Shown: positions 1 through 13,464, counted from the stretch's first letter. The stretch: DNA of 64,000 bases from Carex sylvatica (GCA_964058845.1 CAXKVR010000199.1:42995-106994), one strand, 5' to 3'. Numbers and translations: made by a program. The notes: generated from the sequence alone by a model not told the origin.

Positions 1-3000
1 ATATATAGACATTAGTAGAGTGCCCCAAACATTTTCAATTGGAGTTTTGTATTAGTGTTGTAAATGACCTATTATCTTGCCATATAGAGGCACTACTAGA
101 GTGCACCAAACACCTTCAACTAGAGTGTTCTATTAAGGTTCTAAATACCCTATTATCTTGCCATCTGGAGACACTACTAGAGTTCTCCAAATCTCTTCAA
201 TTGGAGTGTTGTATTAATGTTGTAAATGCCTTATTATCTTGCCATATAGAGACACAACTAAAGTGCTCCAAACGCCTTTAATTGGAGTGTTATATTAGGG
301 TTGTAAATGCCCTATTATCTTCCCATCTGGAGACACTACTAGAGTGCTCCAAACACCTTCAATTCGAATGTTGTATTAGGGTTGAAAATGCCCTATTATC
401 TAGCTATATGGAGACACTACTAGGGTGCTCCAAACGCCTTCAATTGGAGTGTTGTATTAGGGTTGTAAATCACGTATTATCTTGCTATATCCAGACACTA
501 CTAGAGTGCTCCAAACACATTCAATTGGAATGTTGTATTAGGGTTGTATCTACCTAGTTCTCTTCCCATATCAAGACAGTACTAAAGTGCTTCGAACACC
601 TTCAATTGGAGTGTTGTATTACGGTTCTAAATACCCTATTATCTTTCCATATAGAGACACTATTAGAGTGGCTCCAAACTCCTTCAAAATGGAGTGTTGT
701 ATTAGGGTTGCAACTACCCTCTTCTCTTACTATATATAGACATTAGTAGAGTGCCCCAAACATTTTCAATTGGAGTTTTGTATTAGTGTTGTAAATGACC
801 TATTATCTTGCCATATAGAGGCACTACTAGAGTGCACCAAACACCTTCAACTAGAGTGTTCTATTAAGGTTCTAAATACCCTATTATCTTGCCATCTGGA
901 GACACTACTAGAGTTCTCCAAATCTCTTCAATTGGAGTGTTGTATTAATGTTGTAAATGCCTTATTATCTTGCCATATAGAGACACAACTAAAGTGCTCC
1001 AAACGCCTTTAATTGGAGTGTTATATTAGGGTTGTAAATGCCCTATTATCTTCCCATCTGGAGACACTACTAGAGTGCTCCAAACACCTTCAATTCGAAT
1101 GTTGTATTAGGGTTGAAAATACCCTATTATCTAGCTATATACACTACTAGGGTGCTCCAAACGCCTTCAATTGGAGTGTTGTATTAGGGTTGTAAATCAC
1201 GTATTATCTTGCTATATCCAGACACTACTAGAGTGCTCCAAACACATTCAATTGGAATGTTGTATTAGGGTTGTATCTACCTAGTTCTCTTCCCATATCA
1301 AGACAGTACTAAAGTGCTTCGAACACCTTCAATTGGAGTGTTGTATTACGGTTCTAAATACCCTATTATCTTTCCATATAGAGACACTATTAGAGTGGCT
1401 CCAAACTCCTTCAAAATGGAGTGTTGTATTAGGGTTGCAACTACCCTCTTCTCTTACTATATATAGACATTAGTAGAGTGCTCCAAACACCTTCAATAGG
1501 AGTGTGTGTATTACGATTGTAAATGCCATATTATCTTACCATATAGAGACATTACTAGAGTGCTCCAAACACTTTCAATTGGAATGTTGTGTTATGGTTG
1601 TAAATTCTCCATAATGTTGCCAAATAGGGACACTACTAGAGTGCTCCAAACACCTTCAATTAGAGTGTTTTTTATTAGGATTGAAAATGCCCTATTATCA
1701 TGCTATATAGAGACCCTACTAGAGTGCTCCAAACACCTTCAATAGGAGTGTGTGTATTACGATTGTAAATGCCATATTATCTTACCATATAGAGACATTA
1801 CTAGAGTGCTTCAAACACTTTCAATTGGAATGTTGTGTTATGATTGTAAATTCCCCGTAATGTTGCCAAACAGGGACACTACTAGAGTGCTCCAAACACC
1901 TTCAAATAGAGTGTTGTATCTGGGTTGTAAATGCTGGATTATCTTGCAATCTGGAGACACTACCAGGATTCTCCAAACACCTTCAACTGGAGTCTTCTAT
2001 TAGGGTTGTAAATGACCTATTATCTTGCCATTATGAGACATTAGTAGAGTGCCCCAAACATTTTCAATTGGAGTTTTGTATTAGTGTTGTAAATGACCTA
2101 TTATCTTGCCATATAGAGGCACTACTAGAGTGCACCAAACACCTTCAACTAGAGTGTTCTATTAAGGTTCTGAATACCCTATTATCTTGCCATCTGGAGA
2201 CACTACTAGAGTTCTCCAAATCTCTTCAATTGGAGTGTTGTATTAATGTTGTAAATGCCTTATTATCTTGCCATATAGAGACACAACTAAAGTGCTCCAA
2301 ACGCCTTTAATTGGAGTGTTATATTAGGGTTGTAAATGCCCTATTATCTTCCCATCTGGAGACACTACTAGAGTGCTCCAAACACCTTCAATTCGAATGT
2401 TGTATTAGGGTTGAAAATGCCCTATTATCTAGCTATATAGAGACACTACTAGGGTGCTCCAAACGCCTTCAATTGGAGTGTTGTATTAGGGTTGTAAATC
2501 ACGTATTATCTTGCTATATCAAGACACTACTAGAGTGCTCCAAACACATTCAATTGGAATGTTGTATTAGGGTTGCATCTACCTAGTTCTCTTCCCATAT
2601 CAAGACAGTACTAAAGTGCTTCGAATACCTTCAATTGGAGTGTTGTATTACAGTTCTAAATACCCTATTATCTTTCCATATAGAGACACTATTAGAGTGG
2701 CTCCAAACTTCTTCAAAATGGAGTGTTGTATTAGGGTTTCAACTACCCTCTTCTCTTACTATATATAGACATTAGTAGAGTGCTCCAAACACCTTCAATA
2801 GGAGTGTGTGTATTACGATTGTAAATGCCATATTATCTTCCCATCTGGAGACACTACTAGAGTGCTCCAAACACCTTCAATTCGAATGTTGTATTAGGGT
2901 TGAAAATGCCCTATTATCTAGCTATATGGAGACACTACTAGGGTGCTCCAAACGCCTTCAATTGGAGTGTTGTATTAGGGTTGTAAATCACGTATTATCT

Positions 3001-5276
3001 TGCTATATCCAGACACTACTAGAGTGCTCCAAACACATTCAATTGGAATGTTGTATTAGGGTTGTATCTACCTAGTTCTCTTCCCATATCAAGACAGTAC
3101 TAAAGTGCTTCGAACACCTTCAATTGGAGTGTTGTATTACGGTTCTAAATACCCTATTATCTTTCCATATAGAGACACTATTAGAGTGGCTCCAAACTCC
3201 TTCAAAATGGAGTGTTGTATTAGGGTTGCAACTACCCTCTTCTCTTACTATATATAGACATTAGTAGAGTGCCCCAAACATTTTCAATTGGAGTTTTGTA
3301 TTAGTGTTGTAAATGACCTATTATCTTGCCATATAGAGGCACTACTAGAGTGCACCAAACACCTTCAACTAGAGTGTTCTATTAAGGTTCTAAATACCCT
3401 ATTATCTTGCCATCTGGAGACACTACTAGAGTTCTCCAAATCTCTTCAATTGGAGTGTTGTATTAATGTTGTAAATGCCTTATTATCTTGCCATATAGAG
3501 ACACAACTAAAGTGCTCCAAACGCCTTTAATTGGAGTGTTATATTAGGGTTGTAAATGCCCTATTATCTTCCCATCTGGAGACACTACTAGAGTGCTCCA
3601 AACACCTTCAATTCGAATGTTGTATTAGGGTTGAAAATACCCTATTATCTAGCTATATACACTACTAGGGTGCTCCAAACGCCTTCAATTGGAGTGTTGT
3701 ATTAGGGTTATAAATCACGTATTATCTTGCTATATCCAGACACTACTAGAGTGCTCCAAACACATTCAATTGGAATGTTGTATTAGGGTTGTATCTACCT
3801 AGTTCTCTTCCCATATCAAGACAGTACTAAAGTGCTTCGAACACCTTCAATTGGAGTGTTGTATTACGGTTCTAAATACCCTATTATCTTTCCATATAGA
3901 GACACTATTAGAGTGGCTCCAAACTCCTTCAAAATGGAGTGTTGTATTAGGGTTGCAACTACCCTCTTCTCTTACTATATATAGACATTAGTAGAGTGCT
4001 CCAAACACCTTCAATAGGAGTGTGTGTATTACGATTGTAAATGCCATATTATCTTACCATATAGAGACATTACTAGAGTGCTCCAAACACTTTCAATTGG
4101 AATGTTGTGTTATGGTTGTAAATTCTCCATAATGTTGCCAAATAGGGACACTACTAGAGTGCTCCAAACACCTTCAATTAGAGTGTTTTTTATTAGGATT
4201 GAAAATGCCCTATTATCATGCTATATAGAGACCCTACTAGAGTGCTCCAAACACCTTCAATAGGAGTGTGTGTATTACGATTGTAAATGCCATATTATCT
4301 TACCATATAGAGACATTACTAGAGTGCTTCAAACACTTTCAATTGGAATGTTGTGTTATGATTGTAAATTCCCCGTAATGTTGCCAAACAGGGACACTAC
4401 TAGAGTGCTCCAAACACCTTCAAATAGAGTGTTGTATCTGGGTTGTAAATGCTGGATTATCTTGCAATCTGGAGACACTACCAGGATTCTCCAAACACCT
4501 TCAACTGGAGTCTTCTATTAGGGTTGTAAATGACCTATTATCTTGCCATTATGAGACACTACTAGAGTGCCCCAAACATTTTCAATTGGAGTTTTGTATT
4601 AGTGTTGTAAATGACCTATTATCTTGCCATATAGAGGCACTACTAGAGTGCACCAAACACCTTCAACTAGAGTGTTCTATTAAGGTTCTGAATACCCTAT
4701 TATCTTGCCATCTGGAGACACTACTAGAGTTCTTCAAATCTCTTCAATTGGAGTGTTGTATTAATGTTGTAAATGCCTTATTATCTTGCCATATAGAGAC
4801 ACAACTAAAGTGCTCCAAACGCCTTTAATTGGAGTGTTATATTAGGGTTGTAAATGCCCTATTATCTTCCCATCTGGAGACACTACTAGAGTGCTCCAAA
4901 CACCTTCAATTCGAATGTTGTATTAGGGTTGAAAATACCCTATTATCTAGCTATATAGAGACACTACTAGGGTGCTCCAAACGCCTTCAATTGGAGTGTT
5001 GTATTAGGGTTGTAAATCACGTATTATCTTGCTATATCCAGACACTACTAGAGTGCTCCAAACACATTCAATTGCAATGTTGTATTAGGGTTGCATCTAC
5101 CTAGTTCTCTTCCCATATCAAGACAGTACTAAAGTGCTTCGAATACCTTCAATTGGAGTGTTGTATTAGGGTTCTAAATACCCTATTATCTTGCCATATA
5201 GAGACACTATTAGAGTGGCTCCAAACTCCTTCAAAATGGAGTGTTGTATTAGGGTTGCAACTACCCTCTTCTCTTA
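1..5276. repeat. Higher-order repeat domain of the 81-bp array (blocks A and B)
   Basis: Two block types alternate. Block A is about 731 bp (nine monomers) and occurs at 1-731, 732-1462, 2030-2758, 3250-3980 and 4548-5276. Block B is about 567 bp (seven monomers) and occurs at 1463-2029 and 3981-4547. A shorter chimeric block, 2759-3249, begins like B and continues like A, as an unequal crossover would leave it. The segment 732-3249 is duplicated 2518 bp further right. Corresponding copies differ by only scattered bases, so the domain was homogenised recently. Confidence 0.85.
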
Positions 5277-8200
5277 CCATATATAGACATTAGTAGAGTG
5301 CTCCAAACACCTTCAATAGGAGTGTGTGTATTACGATTGTAAATGCCATATTATCTTACCATATAGAGACATTACTAGAGTGCTCCAAACACTTTCAATT
5401 GGAGTGTTGTGTTATGGTTGTAAATTCCGCATAATGTTGCCATATAGAGACACTACTAGAGTGCTCAAACGTCTTTAATTGGAGTGTTGTATTAGGGTTG
5501 GAAATGCCCTATTATATTGCGATATAGAGACTACTAGGTTGCTCCAAACATCTTCAATTGTTGTTTTTTATTAGGGTTGTAATTGCCCTATTATCTCTCC
5601 ATGTAGGGACACTACTAGAGTGCTCAAACACCTTCAACTGGAGTGTTCTATTAGGGTTGTAAATGACCTATTATCTTGCCATCTGGAGACACTACTAGAG
5701 TGCTCCAAACATTTTCAATTGGAGTGTTGTATTAATGTTGTAATTGCTCTATTATCTTTCCATATAGGGGCACTACTAGAGTGCACCAAACGCCTTCAAC
5801 TAGAGTGTTATATTAGGGTTGTAAATGCCCTATTATCTTCCCATCTGGAGACACTACTAGAGAGCTCCAAACAGCTTCAATTGGAGTGTTGTATTAGGGT
5901 TGGAAATGCCCTATTATATTGCGATATAGAGAGACTACTAGGTTGCTCCAAACATCTTCAATTGTTATTTTTTATTAGGGTCGTAATTGCCCTATTATCT
6001 TTCCATGTAGGGACACTACAAGAGTGCGCCAAACACCTTCAATTGGAGTATTGTATCAGGGTTGTGAATCCCCTCTTATATTGCCATATTGTGATATAAC
6101 TAGAGTACTCGAAACACCTTCAATTCGAGTGTTGCATTAGGGTTGTAAATGCCCTATTATCTTGCCATATATAGACATTACTAGAGTGCTCCAAACACCT
6201 TCCATTGGAATTTTGTTAGGGCAATAAATGCCCTATTATCTTGCCATATTGAGGCACTACTAGAGTACTCCAAACACCTTCAATTGGAGTGTTATTTTAG
6301 GGCTGGAAATGCCCTATTAAGTTTCCATATAGGAACACTACTAGAGTGCTCCAAACAACATCAATTGGAGTGTTGTATTATGGTGGAAATTGCCCAATTA
6401 TCTTTCCATATAGAGACACTACTAGAGTGCTCCAAACACCTTCAATTGGAGTGTTGTATGAGGTTTGTAACTGCCCAATTATCTTGCCATATAGAAATAT
6501 TACTAGCGTGCTCCAAACACCTTCAATTGGAGTGTTGTATTAGGGTTGAAAATGCCCTATTATCTTGCCATATAGAGACACTAATAGAGTGCTCAAACGC
6601 CTTTAATTGGAGTGTTGTATTAGGGTTTTACATGCCCTATTATCTTGCCATCTAGAGGCACTACTAAAGTGCTCCAAACATCTTTAATTAGAGTGTTTTA
6701 TTAGGGTCAAAAATGCCCTATTATCTCGCCATATAGTGACATTACTAGAGTGCTCCCAACACCTTCAATTGGAGTGTTGTTAGGGCAAGAAATGCCCTAT
6801 TATCTTGCCATATAGAGGCACTACTAGAGTGCACCAAACACCTTCAATTGGAGTGTTATTTTAAGGCTGGAAATAACCTATTATGTTGCCATATAGAGGC
6901 ACTACTAGAGTGCTCCAAACACATTCCATTGGAGTGTTTGTACCAGGGTTGTGAATCCCCTCTTTTCTTTTCATATAGGGACACAACTAGAGTGCTCCAA
7001 ACACCTTCGATTGGAGTGTTTTATTAGGGTTGTAAATATCCTATTATGTTGCCATATAGGGACACTACTAGAGTGCTCCAAACACCATCAATTGGAGTGT
7101 TGTATTAGGGTTGAAAATGCCCTATTATCTTGCCATATAGAGACACTACTAGAGTCCTCCAAACACCTTCAATTGATGTGTTGTAGAGACATTACTAGAG
7201 TCCTCCAAACACCTTCAATTGGAGTGTTGTATTAGGGTTGAAAATGCCTTATTATCTTGCCATATAGAGACACTACTAGAGTCCTCAAACGCCTTTAATT
7301 AGAGTGTTGTATTAGGGTTGTACATGCCCTATTATCATGCCATCTAGAGACACTACTAGAGTGCTCCAAACATCTTCAATTGGAGTGTTGTATTAGGGTC
7401 AAAAATGCCCTATTATCTCGCCATATAGTGACATTACTAGAGTGCTCCCAACACCTTCAATTGGAGTGTTGTTAGGGCAAGAAATGCCCTATTATCTTGT
7501 CATATAGAGGCACTACTAGCGTGCTACAAACACCTTCAATTGGAGTGTTATTTTAAGGCTAGAAATAACCTATTATGTTGCCATATAGAGGCACTACTAG
7601 AGTGCTCCAAACACATTCCATTGAAGTGTTTGTACCAGGGTTGTGAATCCCCTCTTATCTTTTCATATAGGGACACAACTAGAGTACTCCAAACACCTTC
7701 GATTGGATTGTTTTATTAGGGTTGTAAATATCCTATTATGTTGCCATATAGGGACACTACTAGAGTGCTCCAAACACCATCAATTGGAGTGTTGTATTAT
7801 GGTTGAAAATGCCTAATTATCTTGCCATATAGAGACACTACTAGAGTGCTCCAAACACCTTCAATTGGAGTATTGAATGAGGTTTGTAAATGCCCAATTA
7901 TCTTGCCATATAGAGACATTACTACAGTGCTCCAAACACCTACAATTGGAGTGTTGTATTAGGGCTTTAAATGCCCAATTTTGTTGCTATATAGGGAAAC
8001 TACTAGATTGGTCCAAACGCCTTCAATTTGAGTGTTGTATCAGGGTTGTAAATGCTCTATTATCTTGGCATCTTGAGACTCTACTAGAATGCTCCAAACA
8101 CCATCAATTGGAGTGTTATTTTAGGGTTGTAAATTCCGAATTATATTGCCATCTGGAGACACTACTAGAGTGCTGCAAGCACCTTCAATTGAAGTGTTGT

Positions 8201-10013
8201 ATTTGGGTTGTAATTGCCCGATTATCTTGCCATATAGAGACATTACTGGAGTGCTCCAAACAACTTCAATTGGAGTGTTGTATTTGGGCTTTAAATGCCT
8301 AATTTTTTTGCCATATAGGGACACTACTAGAGTGCTCCAAATGCCTTTAATTGGAGTGTTGTATTAGGGTTGAAAATGACCTATTATCTTGCCATATAGA
8401 GACACTACTACTGTGCTCCAAACCCCTTTAATTGGGGTGTTATATTAGGGTTCTAAATGCCCTATTATCTTGCCATCTGGAGACACTACTAGAGTGATCC
8501 AAACACATTCAATTGAAGTATTGTATTAGGGTTGTAATTGACCGATTATCTTGCAAGATATAGACAATACTAGAGTGCTCCAAACACCATCAATTGGAGA
8601 GTTGTATTAGGGTTGCAACTACTCCCGTCACTTGCCATATAGAGATAATACTAGAGTGCTCCAAACACCATCAATAGGAGTGTTGTATCAGGGTTGTAAA
8701 GGCCCGATTATATTGCAATCTGGAGACACTACTAGGGTGCTCCAAACACCCTCAATTGGAAAGATGCATTACGATTGTAAATGCCCTATTATCTTGCTAT
8801 ATAGAGATATCACTAGAGTACTTGAAATAACTTCAATTGGAGTGTGGTATTTGGGTTGTAAATGCCTTATTTTCTTTCCATCTGGAGAGACTACTAGAGT
8901 ACTCCAAACACCTTCAATTGAAGCGTTGTATTTGGGTTGTGAATGCCTATTATCATGCCATATAGAGGCACTACTAGAGTGCTCCAAACACCTTCAACTG
9001 GGGTGTTCTATTAGGGTTGTAAAAGCCTCATTATCTTGCCATATAGAGACAGTACTAGAGTGCTCCAAACACCATCAATTTGAGTATTGTATTAGGGTTG
9101 TAAATGCCCTATTATCTTGCCATATAGAGGTACTACTAGAGTGCCCCAAACACCTTCAATTGGAGTGTTCTATTAGGGTTGTAAATATCCTATTATCTTG
9201 CCATCTGGAGACACTACTAGAGTGCTTCAAACATCTTCAATTGGAGTATTGTATTAGGATTGAAAATGCCTTATTATCTTTGCATGTAGAGACACTACAA
9301 GAGTGCTCCAAACACCTTCAATTGGAATGTTGTATTAGGGTTGTAAATCCTCTGTTATCTTGCCATATAGAGATATTATTGGAGTGCTCCAGACACCTTC
9401 AATTGGAGTGTTGTATTAGGGTTGTAAATGCCCTATTATATTGACATCTGGAGATACTACTAGAGTGCTCCAAACACCTTCAATTGGAGTGTTGTATTTG
9501 GGTGGTAAATGCCCTATTATCTTGCCATATACATTACTAGAGTGCTCCAAACACTTTCAATTGGAGTGTTGTATTTGGGCTTTAAAAGCCCAATTTTGTT
9601 TCTATATAGGGACACTACTAGAGTGGTCCAAACGCCTTAAATTTGAGTGTTGTATCAGGGTTGTAAATGCCGTATTATCTTGGCATCTGGAGGCTCTACT
9701 AGAATGCTCCAAGCACCTTCAATTGGAGTGTTGTTTTAGGGTCGTAAATGCCCTATTATATTGCCATCTGGAGACACTACTAGAGTGCTCCAAGCACCTT
9801 CAATTTAAGTGTTGTATTTGGGTTGTAATTGCTCGATTATCTTGCCAAATATGGACAATACTAGAGTGCTCCAAACACGATCAATTGGAGAGTTGTATTA
9901 GGGCTGTAAATGCGCTATTATGTTGCCATATAGGGACACTACTAGAGTGCTTCAAACACCTTCAATTGGAGTGTTGTATTAGAGCTGTAAATACTCTATT
10001 ATTTTGCCATTTA
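5277..10013. repeat. Diverged part of the 81-bp array
   Basis: After an initial B-like stretch, monomers here differ from each other much more than in the left half, and some carry small indels. One older local duplication of roughly 690 bp is visible: a distinctive unit containing GTACCAGGGTTGTGAATCCC occurs near 6940 and again near 7633. This gradient from homogeneous to diverged is usual at the margin of a satellite array. Confidence 0.75.
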
Positions 10014-10154
10014 GCTTAGCCCTTTCAAGCCTACTTGTATACTTGTTTTTCCCCCGAAAAAACCAAATTACTTACTACTCCCGTGACAAGGTTCCGGTGC
10101 TTGGCTACTACCTGACCTACTATTCGTGACTTCTCCCTAAACTACTTACTAGCC

Positions 10155-10882
10155 TAGTCAACTACAATTGGCACATTTTCGATATTCTTCTCATAGAATC
10201 CGAACCCTTGTAGATCCTGAACAGTGAATTTGTACTAGTCTTCCTGCACCAGCATAGCATAATTGCAAGGGTTGAACGCCCAAGCTGCGTTTCTAGGGAA
10301 ACCCCACTCCACTTCATAGTAGTTGAGCCCTTTTGGGATGGCTGTCTGGCAACAACCCAATCCATTGCATGAGCCATTATCACCGGTTGTGCTATTCAGG
10401 CTGTCACAGAAGGACGCACAACCTGATGAGTAAGAACTGTTACCTTGGTTGCCATTAATATATGCCAAGCTGTAGCAGCCAATCACAGTGAACTTGTTGC
10501 ATTTGTTGGAGAAGAGAAATGGAATTAATTCATCAATCCCAATTGACGGATTGGACATATTCACCTCGCTGGTTTTGTTAAAGCAGTCATAGCCAATGTA
10601 ATTGAGGGTTTGTGCTTCAGCAGTAGATATGTTGATGTCTAATATCTCAATATTGCCTCCCAAGAATTCTTTTGGGGGAGTAAACGAGTCGTTGCAGTTA
10701 AGATCAAATCCGTCCCGGTAACAACCGGTCTGGATTCCAAATGGGTATGGGATTGAGGTATTACCACATTTGTCTGGGCAATTAGGCAATGTGGAGGCGA
10801 CTGCAGTAGTTGGTAAGATTATTAGGCATATCAGTTTCAGGTAGAGAAAGATGAATATCCTTTTAATCAAAGGAGAGGCCAT
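10155..10882 (-). pseudogene. Truncated wall-associated receptor kinase (WAK-like) pseudogene
   Basis: It begins with an ATG at 10882 and encodes a signal peptide followed by the cysteine-rich galacturonan-binding WAK domain (CPDKCGNTSIPYPFGIQTGC, then the GLGCCQTAIP region). It aligns closely with exon 1 of the intact WAK gene at 30150-31047. A TGG-to-TAG change stops the frame at 10235, where the intact gene reads ED-W-Y-N-F. Homology continues in the same frame to about 10155 and then ends. There is no EGF-like exon, transmembrane segment or kinase. Family members bind pectin fragments at the cell wall and signal inward; this copy cannot. I chose the ATG at 10882 rather than 10906 to match the intact paralogue. 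Confidence 0.9.
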
Positions 10883-10953
10883 AATCGCTCTTGCTTTCAC
10901 ACACAATAATATTGCAGAATAAAAAGAGATGAATATCCTTTCTCTACAAGTCC

Positions 10954-10960
10954 ATTTATA
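10954..10960 (-). promoter_or_regulatory. Probable TATA box of the WAK pseudogene
   Basis: On the minus strand this reads TATAAAT, about 72 bp upstream of the ATG. The flanking sequence aligns with the upstream region of the intact WAK gene, whose TATA-like motif lies at the corresponding place (31123-31130). The position fits a plant core promoter; its activity is inferred only. Confidence 0.45.
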
Positions 10961-11005
10961 TGAGTTCTAACTTCTAACCCGTTGACTTTTTTAAGATAAC
11001 TAATT

Positions 11006-11380
11006 GCATCAACAATATTCGAAAATGCTAAAATCATACTGAAATTTGTAAAAAGCTCTATTTCTCCAATGAAAATGTACAAATTAATTAGGACCATAAT
11101 TTCGGTAAAATTCATGTACATTAAAAAAACTTTATTGATCAAAATAAATTTTTGACACCTTATTAATAATAGCCTAGGATATTTAAGGATTTATGTAATT
11201 CACAATAATGTATAGAAGTGATCTCATCTCATGCACTTTAAAGGAGCTACAATTTATGGCTTCATTACAAAAAAAAAAATGTATAGAATTTTTTATTTTG
11301 TACCATATTCAGAGCCATGGAATCAATGTTTAAATAATGCTCTGTGGTCCACTGCAATGGGATCATGAAGAAAGCAATAA
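11006..11380. other. AT-rich intergenic spacer
   Basis: Homology to the intact WAK upstream region stops near 11005. From there to about 11380 I see AT-rich sequence and a short A-run near 11270, with no supported gene. Confidence 0.5.
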
Positions 11381-11384
11381 CGTA

Positions 11385-11870
11385 TGTTACCCTGACACTC
11401 CTAGAAAGCCATCGTATCCGTGTCCGACACGTATCCGACACCGACACGCCTCCGACACGGCCACGATACGTATCAGACACGCCGCTGGCGTATCAGCTTA
11501 CGTGACATATCCTTAATCACTTGATACGGTCTCCGATACGGCCCTGACACTTCTGGATACGGACAGGATACGTTCATAGGAGCTGGATACGTCTGTAGAC
11601 CGCGTATCAGAGCTGGATACGTACATAGACCGCCTGTAGACCGTGCAGGGACAGCGCCATGCTGTAGACCGCGCATGCACCGCGCCAAAAAATGGGTTTT
11701 TTTTTGCACCTGACGAGATTAATACAAGTGGTAAATTAATAATATAATTAAAATAATAAATATATAATAGCCGTATTGTGTCCTCCATTTTTGAAAATTG
11801 CCGTATCGCCGTACCCGTGTTATGTCCGACATGATACCCGTACCCGTATCCATGCAACATAGGCTATAAC
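11385..11870. mobile_element. Degenerate hAT-like non-autonomous element (tentative)
   Basis: The stretch is dense in GTATCCG, CCGACACG and GATACG words on both strands, a composition common at the ends of plant hAT-type repeats. The left side contains TATGTTACCCTGACAC and the right side, read inward on the minus strand, TATGTTGCATGGATAC, a weak inverted terminal match. I could not find a convincing 8-bp target duplication. It lies between two stretches homologous to the WAK upstream region, so it is probably part of an insertion there. Confidence 0.4.
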
Positions 11871-12224
11871 AAATGGCAGTTATCACTGAAATTATTTTTC
11901 ATAACAATCCATAATTAACACACACACACAAACACACATATTATATTATAATAACGGATATATTAAAATGTGCTTGCACATCAAATATTATATTTTTTTA
12001 TTCTTTTACTATTTACTAAGTATTTTACAAAATTATTGTTTTCAAACCATTGAATTTTTGTACCCATCTTAATAAATAGTAAAAAATAAAAAAAAAATGT
12101 AAAATTTGATCTGCAAGCACATTTTAATATAGCCATCATATTGAATGGTTTGGATCGACTGTTTGGACTTTAAAAATATAGTGTGTAATCCGGTGTCACA
12201 AAAAAATAGTGTAAGTGGATCTCT

Positions 12225-12228
12225 CTTC

Positions 12229-12259
<31 letters not shown>

Positions 12260-12302
12260 CAGATATATATATATACATATATATATATACAGATATATAT
12301 AT

Positions 12303-12336
<34 letters not shown>

Positions 12337-12345
12337 GCGCACATA
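12225..12345. repeat. AT / ATAC / AC compound microsatellite
   Basis: Runs of (AT)n interrupted by ACAT and ACAG, then about ten AC units, then more (AT)n. Short open frames across it on both strands are composition artefacts. Confidence 0.95.
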
Positions 12346-12820
12346 TACACATGCAGCTTGAGTACACTCAATCACTGTAGATTGAGTACACTATCAGTAA
12401 TTTTATAAAGTGTTGAATCCAGTAGCAAGCAACAATTTTTCTATCTAATACAATAGTGAAATAATCAAGAAAATTATAAATTTGTCGTCCAAAATGATTG
12501 AAATATGTGGTTCATGCTGCATTTCTTGGATTATTTGTTCGAATTTTGGATATCAAAATCTGGGCCGATGTAATTATAATGACATATATTGGGATTTCAA
12601 GATGACTAAAACTCGGGCTCAAAGTGCTCCGGACAATCCTAACCGTTTCCAACGGTTCAAGTGCACATGACCCCTTTCTGAAACTAGTTAACATTACATG
12701 ACGAGGTATAACCGTTGTGCTTCCATATTTAATTAACATGATAATTGCGGACGTACAACATACCATATTGTATTACAAAATGTTTAATTATTTGTCATAT
12801 CTTCTGTAGTAAATATCTTC
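12346..12820. other. Intergenic spacer
   Basis: AT-rich, with short open frames that show no recognisable domain or exon structure. I see no supported gene. Confidence 0.5.
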
Positions 12821-13030
12821 TGGGAATTGTAATTACATCATCATCTATTTTTAATTATGGACGTCAGAAGAATTAGTCATGTATATGAAGACTCTGGAAA
12901 GTCATATAACCGGTCGCCATCTCTGATTATGTCAGTTATAATTTGACATTAATTAGTTTGCACTTGACGAAGCCTCCAGATAAGCTGTATAGCAATAAAA
13001 CAAGCGCTCATGAATAAAACAAATATTATG
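12821..13030 (-). repeat. WAK upstream module, copy 1
   Basis: A ~200-bp module beginning near GGGAATTGTAATTACATCAT and containing GAATTAGTCATG, AAGTCATATAACC, CACTTGACGAAGCCTCCAGA and a closing AGCAATAAAACAAGCGCTCAT. The same order of words lies immediately upstream of the intact WAK gene (31180-31345). Here it sits about 2 kb upstream of the WAK pseudogene, and the intervening 11.0-12.8 kb looks inserted. It contains a W-box-like TTGAC core. Confidence 0.7.
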
Positions 13031-13464
13031 TCAGGACAGGAACTTTGTGAGTCTGATTTTGAATCAGCATAACAAATGTTACTCATTTTATAATGACATA
13101 AATTAATTATGAGTGATTAAAATCGTTAAAACATACATATAAGGGATTAATAATCTTTACTCTCTCCTCTCTACAGATTGATTAATGAGGTAAATTAATG
13201 AGGTATATTCTTCTGAAATGGAGGAAAAAAATAAACTAAAACTTCATTGCTTAAACAGAATCACAAAAGTCTAACGGCTGGGACAATAATGTCTTTCACA
13301 TGAGAGGTTGCATGTTCATTAGAGGATCTGTTATAAATATTTATACATAGAAGCCTCGACCTTATTATTTATCTAAAAAGTAAAGTACATTGTGGTCGAG
13401 GTTTCGGATACAAAAGAACATACAATATTGGACCACAACTGTTTCTTTGATTGTAAAAATGTCA

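Larger units (their letters stand above)
1..10013. repeat. 81-bp tandem satellite/minisatellite array
   Basis: About 124 head-to-tail copies of an 81-bp monomer fill this stretch. A typical unit runs from TTGGAGTGTTGTATTAGGG through CCCTATTATCTTGCCATATAG and GACACTACTAGAGTGCTCC to AAACACCTTCAA. The array runs off the left edge of the window, so its full size is unknown. Because 81 is a multiple of 3, unmutated stretches stay open in several frames and give a 27-residue periodic peptide (for example LLECSKHLQLECCIRV). The longest open run is 270 codons, at 8632-9444. Frames are broken often and no gene structure surrounds them, so I read the array as non-coding. The right edge is abrupt, after TTTTGCCATTTAG near 10013. 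I do not recognise the family. Confidence 0.95.

Noticed and set aside
39..9444. Many open frames of 60-270 codons over the satellite
   Set aside because: They follow from the 81-bp period being a multiple of 3, occur in several frames at once, and show no gene structure.
1..10013. CRISPR-like array
   Set aside because: Continuous tandem repeat with no unique spacers, in plant nuclear DNA.
1..10013. Interstitial telomere repeats
   Set aside because: TTAGGG occurs once per 81-bp monomer and is not tandem; the plant unit is TTTAGGG.
12069..12408. Open frames on both strands rich in Tyr and Ile
   Set aside because: They translate an AT/AC microsatellite.
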